Of a stretch of DNA of 64,000 nucleotides, positions 55,316-64,000 are shown one piece after another. The notes beneath the pieces were generated by a model. It was not told the origin of the DNA. It made no database searches and worked only from the letters and a program-made list of their open reading frames with translations. The stretch is taken from the NCBI GenBank assembly GCA_014529385.2, contig CM043959.1, positions 86,835,529 through 86,899,528 of the forward strand, written 5' to 3'. Within the stretch, counting starts at the first letter, position 1; each line of letters starts with the position of its first letter. Source of the DNA: Adiantum capillus-veneris (Eukaryota > Streptophyta > Polypodiopsida > Polypodiales > Pteridaceae). Position numbers and translations under genes: made by a program.

Positions 55316-55560
55316 TCATTCCATAATGGATGACTAGTCCATTTGGCGCTTGAGAGCCCGAGGCTGCCGCAAGCATGTCTTCACATTAGACCTATCAGTC
55401 TTCCATAGTAGAGTGACAAGCTCTACTTGGTGTTTGGGAGACGTCGTCTCCGCAAACTTGATCTAAGCATGCATACTACTTCATTTTTGTGCACAAATAA
55501 AGAAAAAGAGAGTCTTATAAGACAAAAATTTTGTTCATTTTTAACATTTTGTACATTTGC

Positions 55561-56073
55561 TTACTCTTGGGAAGCATTGTAAGCATTGACAAGGTTTAGG
55601 TTATCCTTTAATTGTATGCCTTGCATCCATCTAGCATCTTCGAAAGGATAATTCTTAAACTTAATAAGATATCGTCGGATAGTCTTGCCGCCTCTTAATA
55701 CCTTGTCTTCATGTCGGAGAATGGACTCGGGCTGCAACACCTCCTCTTGGTCCTCGATCTCCGATGGATCTTCAATAGTTGGTTCTTGAGGTGGCTCTCC
55801 TTTGTAAGGCTTTAATAGGCTCACATGAAAAGCATTGTGTATGAGCCAATGATTGGGCAACTTAAGTTGATAGGCCATCTCATTGATTGGCCTAAGAATC
55901 TGGAAGGGACCATAGTACCTTTTTGCTAGTTTAGCATAGTACTTTTGGTGGCCCGTAGGATTCTTGCCCGTCGTGTGCCTTAATCGAGCCTTGGGAAACT
56001 TTAACAAGACCCAATCGTTTTCTTTAAAGGCTTGGGCTCTTCTGTGCTTGTCAGCAGCAGCCTTTTGCCTTTG
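55561..56073 (-). pseudogene. Internal region 2: integrase tail with chromodomain-like end
   Basis: It continues the phase of the long frame after a single TAG at 56074-56076. KFPKARLRHTTGKNPTG and YYGPFQILRPINEMAYQLKL are the integrase C-terminal domain; RRYLIKFKNYPFEDARWMQG is the chromodomain-like end, followed by a stop at 55561. The 245 bases between this stop and LTR2 are untranslated. Confidence 0.85.
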
Positions 56074-59000
56074 CTATGAGATAGAGATAGCATCCTTAAT
56101 CTTTTGGAAAGATTCTTGTAGGTCTCGCCTATACTCATCTGCAACGAAGATCTTCCCATGTACCTTAAGTAGCAAGGGACTTTTTGATCTTCCCTCAATT
56201 ACCTCGAAAGGTGCTTTTCCTGTGGAAGTATGTACAGTGTTATTGTAAGCATACTCTACTAAGGGTAAGTACTTCTCCCATTGGGATCTTTGATCTACTT
56301 CCGTTACATAGGCTTTTAGTAGATCGAGAATGGTTAGGTTAGCTATTTCACTTTGGCCATCAGTTTGTGGATGATAGGCCGAAGAGAAGTTTAGCCTTGT
56401 TCCTAAATTCTCAAAGAGACCCTTCCAGAAATTATTGGTCATTCTAGGATCTCTATCCGACACTATGGACATTGGCAAGCCATGGTACTTGAAAATTTGT
56501 GAAATGAAGAGGGTTGCCATTTGATGGGCTTTGATAGTCTTTTTGACAGGTATAAAATGAGCTTGTTTACTGAACCTGTCTACTATCGTCCATATCCCCG
56601 TATTCCCATGGATAGACTTAGGCAATCCAAAGATAAAATCCATGGATATGCTCTCCCAAGGTGAATTAGGGATTGGCAAGGGTTGAAGCAATCCAAGTTG
56701 CTTCCCTCTATCAAATTTTGTCTTTTGACATACCACACATTTGGAAACATACTCTTGTATGTTCACTTTCATGGTAGGCCAATAGAAATATGTTTCAATT
56801 CCCTTTAAGGTAGACTGAATCCCTCTATGCCCCGCATATGGGGGAGCATGAGATTCATACATTACTTTCTCACGTAGTGAGTTAGTAACGCATAGTCTAT
56901 TTCCATAGAGAAGATAACCATCTTGTAAAGTAAATGGTTCTTCTTTCTTCCCTAATGCAAGGGCTGAAATCACATCTCTAAAATCGGGATCAATAGCATA
57001 CTCATCTATCATTGAAGATAGATCATTGTGAGTTGCTATGGAAACCGCATTCACTCTCGGTCGTCTTGAGAGTGCATCGGCTACTTGATTATGCTTGCCA
57101 GCAATGTGAGCAATATGAAAATGAAATTGCGAAAGAAAATTTGCCCACCTCATTTGTTTGTCGGAGAGCTTGGTCTGCGTCATGAAGTACTTAAGACTTT
57201 GGTGATCCGTTCGCAGAATGAAAGGAGTCTCCAATAAATAGTGCTTCCATGAGTCTAAGGCATGTAGAACTGCAAGGAGTTCTTTTTCGTATATGCCTAG
57301 AGCTTGCTCAGCAGGGTCGAGCCTTCGACTCTCATAGCCTATGGCGTGCCCTTCTTGGAGCAAAACAGCCCCAAGGCAATCACCACAAGCATCACATTGG
57401 ACCTCAAATGGTTTTGAGAGATCCGGTAGTGTAAGCACAGGTTGAGAGATAAGCTTTTCGAAAGCATTGTTCTCCTTAGCAGACCATGTATACCTAACAC
57501 TTTTCTTTGTTAGGTCATGTAATGGTCCCGCAATTTGTGAGAACTTTTCTATGAAGCGTCTATAGTATGCACACATACCTATAAAGCTTCTTAGTTCATG
57601 AAGATTCCTTGGTTTAGGCCATCCTTTTATTACCTCTAACTTAGATGGATCCATTTGGATGCCATCTTGAGAGATAATGTGACCTAAATACTGAATCTCT
57701 TGCAAGAAAAATTCACTTTTCTTTCGATTAACATAAAGTTTATTCTCTCTTAAAACTTGAAATATTACCTGGAGATGTTGCTTGTGTTCCTCCAATGAAT
57801 TAGAGTAGATGATAATATCATCAAAGAACACTCCAGTGAAGGTTCGATGAGGCCTGAACAGCTTCTCCATCAAGCGGTTGAATGTGGCTGGTGCATTGGT
57901 CAAGCCAAAAGGCATGACAATGTATTCATAAAGACCAAATGTAGTACGAAATGCGGTCTTTATAATGTCTTGATCAACTATCCTTATTTGATGATAGCCA
58001 CTTTTTAGGTCAATCCTACTGAAGTAGGTCGATCCTTGTAGCTTATCAAATAGGTCTTCTACCCGTGGAACGGGAAACCTATTCTTGATAGTGATCCTAT
58101 TTAGTGCTCTATAGTCAACACACATACGATATGTGCCGTCTTTCTTTTGCACTAATAGCACAGGTGAGCAAAATGGAGATGAGCTAGGCCTAACCATGCC
58201 CTTCTCAACTAACTCATGCACTTGCCGCATAATCTCCTCTTGTTGAGCTTGAGAAACTCTATAAGGAGGTTTGTTAGGCGGTGAACTTCCTGGAAGAAGT
58301 TCAATTGCATGGTCATCATTACCTCGTTTAGGAGGTAGCTCACAAGGGATGTCGTCAATAAAAACATCTTGAAACCCCTTGAGAAAATTGGATAACTCTA
58401 ATTCCTTTTGGTTGCTTTTATTTTCTTTTGCTAAAGCATTAGGTTCATTTTGAGAATCTTTAACAAAAATCATGTACACGGAAATAGAGCTCTTTATTGA
58501 CTTGTTGAAAGCTGGTGTATGTACAATGGGGATGGTGTTACCCATCTCCTTAGCATCTATATACATGTCTTTTTCCCTGAACTTAAAGGAGATTCTCCTT
58601 TCAGGAAATTTAACATCGGTAGCCAGGCGGTCAAACCATGGTGCCCCTAGGATTACATCCTCATGCTTGAGAGGAGAGATAAAGAAGTCCTCTTTGTCCA
58701 CATAGCCTTGGACATGAAGCCTCAATTTCCCGATTAAGGGAGTGACTGAAGCTTCTTGCCCCTTGAAGGCACTGTCTGCGGGTAGGATATCTCCCATCTC
58801 GTAGGATTGTATGCCTAGCTTGGTGGCTAACTCCATAGATATGAAATTGTGAGTAGAACTAGGGTCAAAGAGAATAAAAGCATCATGTTCTCTTACCTTT
58901 CCCCAAGCATGGCATAGAGGAGATCCTTTGTGGTGAGTTTGGTGAATCTCCTCCTCTTGGATTTCAACCAAAGAAGCTCTAGGAGGATCTTGGCGGTTGT

Positions 59001-59086
59001 TCTTTTGGGGACAAGTGCGGTACGCATGCCCTTGTTCGCAGCACTTGAAATACCGGTTATCCTTACGATAACGCTCAAGCTCTTCA
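56074..59086 (-). pseudogene. Internal region 2: truncated Gag-Pol
   Basis: The frame is open for 965 codons (58971-56074) and covers protease, RT, RNase H and the whole integrase core (SMDFIFGLP, SDRDPRM, DGQSEIANLTI). From 56444 to 59086 it equals 49139-51781 with about 11 substitutions and no length difference. Changes include protease DPGS to DPSS, zinc-knuckle first Cys to Tyr (NRYFKCCEQGH) and one stop at 56074. The match ends abruptly at 59086 within the zinc-knuckle linker; everything upstream (gag, leader, 5' LTR) is missing and unrelated AT-rich DNA follows. Confidence 0.9.
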
Positions 59087-62000
59087 TGTCCAAGTATTTT
59101 TTAGAAAAGTTTCAATGTGATTTGAAGGCTTTTAAGGGGTCTATGTTGGGGGTCATCATAGCATCACCTAATCACAACCCAAGACCAACAAAATTATCAA
59201 TCCTAGGATCGGCAACCCTCCTAGAGCTTGGAGGCATGAGTATCATTGGATGTATTGAATGAGAGGATTCAAGAGAATGCTCTTCCAATGCAATAGAGAT
59301 TAGTCATGAATCACTAACTCTAATCACACAATAACCATCAATCAAGCATCACCTACACACATTAAACCCACCAAAGTCCAAATTGCCATAGACTTGAATC
59401 TCAAAGCACTCTCTTGACAAGCACACACTAATTCCATTAGTGTTGGCCTCTCCAATCACCACATGCCAATCAAGGTACTTAATCAAAAGCTACACACAAG
59501 GGTGAATGGTGCTTGAGTCTCATTAAACCTATCTACACATGAGCAAACAATAGGGCACATACTCTAATCACAAGATTAAGAACCCACTTAATCAACCTAA
59601 TTACATATGTTAAATATCACAAATTGAGTACTCATAGAATGATAGGAGTGGTCAATAATTAAGAACTCATCACCACACACTCAAATCTACAATAATGAGA
59701 ATGTGAAACTACTTCATGACATAATGAAATATAGAAGAATTAAGACTAATGATGAAGAAAGTAGAGATTAGATTAGAAAATGCTTCTCTAATTACAAAAG
59801 ATTAGCACTAGCCTTCTAAGCATGGACATTAAGCTCAAGGCTAGGCCATCCATAGAGTGAACACTCAAGAGTGGGCTCTCAAGAGTGGGTACTTAAGAAT
59901 GAATCCTTAAGAATAGAGGCTCTTTGTACAAAAGGCTTTCTTATAAAGGCATGCACCACAAGCCTTTCTACTATGGGATTAAGTTGAGCTCTCTAGCATA
60001 TATAATTTGGAACTCCTAATGAGTCCAAGACCTTATACAATGTGAATAGAAAATATTGTGCACATCCATAGCACATCCCTAGTTTGGTGTATAATCGATG
60101 TCACATGTGTTAGCCGCTGCTAACATTCCCTTCCTCCTAATTTGGTACATCTCCTCGTGTACCGTTGAAGCAGAATACGGTGACATGGTAGAAAGCACAT
60201 CCTTGGAAGGATGTTGAGCTGCAAAACATAAGAACAAGTCATGAGTATCAAAGGTCAACAACTATGAATAAAACATGAAGTGCAATGAACAATCATACAA
60301 AGTGAATTTTCGCTTCTAAAAGATGGCTCAATCATAGCCAAAAACTAAACAACATAAAGCAAAAAAAACACCTAAACTATTATGAAGATTAAACCACTTG
60401 AAATTTTAATTTTATGCATGAAACACAAGCAATCAATGAAGACCCTAAGCTAATGCAAGTTCATAAACCTACTAGCCTAAAAACTATATGACCAACCTTG
60501 ATAAAGCATCCAAATCTATCATGTCTACGTGCTATAAAAAAACTCTTAATCTATTAGTACATTGTCAGAGCTTTTGAAGCTCATGGAGGTTTGTTTTTTA
60601 ACATTTCATAGGAAAAAGTAAAACACGTCACAAGGCTGCCACCCCAAGGCAAGTCTAGGTATGACTCTCGGCTCATTGAACCCGCAAGGAGGTGTTACAA
60701 GAGCCTACTAGCCTAGCAAGGCAACGGCTAACTCCTATCAACCCAGGGCATCGGTTTAGGGTCTTAATCTAGCAAGCCAAGGTGGTTCCCCTTGCCTACC
60801 AAGTGCCAATAAGCTGGCAGGCCTCACATGGACACAACATAACATTGAAATTTCATTTTTGTGTGTCGAGTTGCATTTGTGCTACTCTTTTTGGAAACTT
60901 TTTTGCTTCATTGTTTCATTTTTTTTAGCACTTTTTTTATTGCTTCCATCATGACATTTCTTATGGCAAATGGACTAAGGGACTTGAAGCCTGATCATAG
61001 CCCTAGGTCATGTTAAAAATGAGTGGAGTATTAAGACAATCACTAAGAGTCTAGGACTAATGAGCAATGATCCTACATTAGCCTAAGTTCAAGGCCAATT
61101 ACCTATGATTAGCACACATAAAACCAAATTTCTAATGAGTTTAATATTCACAAAGCATAGTGTTGAAACTTTAGTATACCTAACTTTTGAAAATGAAAGG
61201 ACCATAGCTTAGAAGTAAAATCACTTAATTTAAACATAGAGAATAGAGAGATAAACAAAGGAGCAATTTCATGGAATGATTTCACCAATTCATGCTCTTT
61301 GGGTATCCTTGAGCAAAGCATCCACTTGGTAGAGAAGTTTCTTGATTCCTTTTATCTACAATCCAAGCTTCTTGAAGCTAAGTGTTAAAAAACACAAGCT
61401 ACAAAAGCCATTTATTGAAAGCCACACAAAAAACATTATTCAAATCCTAATGCTAGGGTCTCACATACCCAAATATACTAAAGGGAAAAAACCCAAGGAA
61501 AAAAGTGATTTTGGTTATGCACATGATGCTCTTTAGTAGCAATTGTATGCATACACAACAAAATGGTATGCAACAAAATGAGAGAGAAAATGTGCTTCTT
61601 CATAAGCAAATATTGCAATGTTCAAGCCTCTCAAGCATTATTCAAAAGTTGATTAAGTGCTAGCTCAATTGAAATATGGAATTTAAAACAAGCCAAGAGC
61701 TAGAAATAATGCAATTTTGAATGAATTTCAAGTGAATTGGCTCTTGATAGCCAAATTGTACAATCGAAAGCTCTCAAAAAGTTGGTTAACAACTAGCTTA
61801 AATGAAATTTAGCATTTTTAGTGCAAAGTGGTAAGCTAGTGATTACAACTTTAATCAAATGATATGCGATGGCTCTAGATAGCCAAATTTTGCAATACAT
61901 CGCAATGTCAACACCCTTTGGATCATTGAAAGCGCATATCTTCCCACAACCCTTCAAAAAGAACTCCATCATTAGTGCTCTTAAGCAGATTCAACACAAG

Positions 62001-63086
62001 CACAAATGATCAACTGTAACCCCAAAAGTTTAGTAATGCTCTCTTTTGGCTATCAAACAAGCTCAATTTTAGTGCTATGCAATCATATGGTCATCCACCA
62101 ACACCAGCACAATGGTTAGCGCTATGAGTGATTTTGGCATTTGAAGCAAGCACTAAAATGCACAAACAATACAGCTCAAGCACAAAGTCCCAACCAAGCA
62201 TTAATGTAATGTCAATGATAACTTCAAAAGTGAATCTCTCATGCATGCCAAAAAGAATTTAACTTTGTAGTGCAAAGAGGATTTTGTTTCAATAAAGCCA
62301 AGCATTAGGTCATGCATAAGCCAAATACTCAGACAATCATCAGCCACACTATCCATGCCTTCACCTTGCTCTTACATAGCAAGTATGATATACATAGCAG
62401 AAGACAGCAAGAGTCACTATCATGAAGTGCAATTGCAATTTTTGAATTTCTCTGAAAACATTCACTAAGTCAAATGAGAAAGTTAGAGATGACTGCAACC
62501 TAGATGCTAGCTCTTGACAAAAACTTATAATGCATTATAAAGCCAACCTCTTGATCAATACAAGCTCAACTATCTACAAATCTTCAAGAAAAAGCCCAAC
62601 TGTTAGTGCTTAAAACTGAAGTGGCATTCAAAACGAGCACTAAAATATCATGCACAAGCATAATCCAAAATTTCAATGTTATCCCATGCAACAAGTCAGC
62701 TCAATGGGTGAAACCAATGCTCTTAATAAGCATATTTTGTATACATGTCAAAAATGAGAGAGAGATATCAAGGCAGGATATGACCAGAGATGACCCAAAA
62801 ATGCAACTATGGAAATCAATGTCATCTTGATTCATAGAAACAATTAAAAAAAAACTCCTCTCAATAAAGTTTTTTCTTGGCTCAATATTAAGGGTGGGAA
62901 TCACTTCTTTTTGCATGGCCAATCACGCTTTGAAACTCATTTAAGTCTTATTATTTGTTTTTATTTTATAACCAGCTCACGGCGAGCGTATGGGTGGGAA
63001 CACATCCTGTGGATTTTTTATTTTTTATTTTTATTTTTTTTATAATTTTGAGGTTGCTCAGTTGGCATCATGGCACTGACTTCCAA

Positions 63087-63088
<2 letters not shown>
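59087..63088. other. AT-rich gene-free stretch
   Basis: About 4 kb without a recognisable coding frame, LTR or tandem repeat. The frames present are short and lack motifs. It resembles the long leader or intergenic spacer DNA seen elsewhere in the window. A GC-richer stretch at about 60600-60850 has CCTAGCAAGGCAACGG-like words but no known feature. Confidence 0.45.

Positions 63089-63155
<67 letters not shown>
63089..63155. repeat. (GA)n microsatellite
   Basis: A pure GA run of about 33 units. Confidence 0.97.
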
Positions 63156-63158
<3 letters not shown>

Positions 63159-63299
63159 GCATTAGGGAGTGTGAATGAGTCAATGCCTACGGATCGCATG
63201 ACTCCACAAGCAGCTTGGTGTTTTTGCAGAGCGAATACCGCAAGGCACGATATCTTTAAGGAGTTGCTTTGCGTGATCTACCATCACACTGGCAAATGA

Positions 63300-63622
63300 T
63301 TCCCCAGTGTGATGACGTTCATCCTCAGGCACATTCCTGTCACCTACGATAGACACCGTATTTTATATTTGGTAGAGTCAGGGACCAGGCTTGTCGGGCC
63401 AATAGGAAAAGGGTAAGAGTGATCGCCGATGAGAGGTGCACTGTAGCAGGAACATTCAAGGGTTAGTTGGCTAAGTATGGACGCCCAAGTGTGAATGAGG
63501 TGAGCTCATATAAAACTCACCTAAACACAAAAATCATTCATTCTCTCATTGGTGCAATTGAAGAGTGCTCTTGCTCCATCTTCATCTTCTTCTTGTTCAT
63601 CTCCTTGTGTGTGTGTGTGTAT

Positions 63623-63687
<65 letters not shown>

Positions 63688-63938
63688 AGAGAGAGTGTGT
63701 GATCGAGCATTGCGACGACGGCACGGCGACGGCGAGGCGGTTGAGCGCGGCACGGCGGTAGCTCCTTCTTCTTCACGGTGAGGAATCCTCCACGAAGGCG
63801 AGCGTAGGGCGGTGAGTGACACACCCTTGCTCTCTTGAGCTTGCTATATTAGTCTAGTTGTGTGCTTGGAGCCATTTGTGGCTCGCACACAATGTATCGG
63901 TAAGTCCCTTGCATTGATACGTGCGACAGACATGCACA
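63300..63938 (+). repeat. End of an LTR at the right edge, with TATA box
   Basis: The right end ...GACATGCACA (63938) is followed after TTTT by a tRNA-Asp-type primer site. A TATA box (CTCATATAAAACTCACC, about 63507-63523) and a (GT)n/(GA)n tract at 63606-63687 lie in the expected promoter and transcribed part. The left boundary is not visible; 63300 is a rough estimate. Confidence 0.5.
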
Positions 63939-63942
63939 TTTT

Positions 63943-63960
63943 TGGCATTGTTGTCGGGGA
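63943..63960 (+). promoter_or_regulatory. tRNA-Asp-type primer-binding site at window edge
   Basis: TGGCATTGTTGTCGGGGA resembles TGGCGCCGTTGCCGGGGA, with changes of C-to-T and G-to-A type. An element body is expected to the right of the window. Confidence 0.6.
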
Positions 63961-64000
63961 AATGCCCTGCATTAAACTCAAGTAGCACTCTATGCTACTT

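Noticed and set aside
60600-60860. GC-richer island considered as a tRNA or ncRNA gene
   Set aside because: No cloverleaf, no A/B box pair and no T-run terminator could be made out.

Overview
This window reads as repeat-rich nuclear DNA of a land plant. The evidence is several lineages of plant-type LTR retrotransposons (Ty1/copia of TNT1/Tork type, chromodomain Ty3/gypsy, non-chromodomain Ty3/gypsy), primer-binding sites matching plant initiator tRNA-Met and tRNA-Asp, and very many (CT)n/(GA)n and (CA)n microsatellites. I cannot name the species. The unusually abundant CA tracts would fit a fern or lycophyte as well as a seed plant. I found no convincing host gene, no tRNA or rRNA gene and no CRISPR array. 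Almost everything recognisable is a broken retroelement.

Layout. 1-4166: low-complexity DNA, microsatellites, an antisense LTR fragment (family T, 2285-2611), a 105-bp tandem duplication and a possible CACTA-type transposon end. 4167-8330: two diverged LTRs of one family (family A) facing each other, each followed by a tRNA-Asp-type primer site and a long AT-rich leader. 9803-15162: copia-1, a complete but inactivated Ty1/copia element with 5-bp target duplications (CTAGC). 16583-16914: a large compound microsatellite. About 17830-19920: a broken LINE reverse transcriptase, fused at its 3' end to an antisense copia gag fragment (copia-2, 19905-20761). 22197-29060: plus-strand remains of a probably unusual LTR element: 1-kb LTR (family T), an Ogre/Tat-like primer site, about six copies of a roughly 285-bp tandem repeat centred on a palindrome, then a decayed reading frame with a CCHC-like motif and two protease-like segments.

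From 29.9 to 59.1 kb all recognised elements lie on the minus strand. Gypsy-1 (29913-36741) is a non-chromodomain Ty3/gypsy element with a long accessory reading frame downstream of integrase. Copia-3 (37434-42568) is complete in structure, has GTTAC target duplications and LTRs about 96% identical. The chromovirus complex (45949-59086) is LTR1 - internal region 1 - LTR2 - internal region 2 (5'-truncated). It includes an intact-looking gag-pol frame of 1390 codons, and a 2643-bp block that is about 99.6% identical between the two internal regions although LTRs and flanks are clearly diverged. 59087-63300 is AT-rich DNA without recognisable genes. The right edge (about 63300-63938) is the end of another LTR with a TATA box and a tRNA-Asp-type primer site, so a further plus-strand element probably starts at the window edge.

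The genes do not form a host pathway. The functional logic is that of retrotransposons: LTR promoter, tRNA-primed reverse transcription, Gag, protease, reverse transcriptase/RNase H and integrase, most of them disabled by nonsense codons, frameshifts and deletions.
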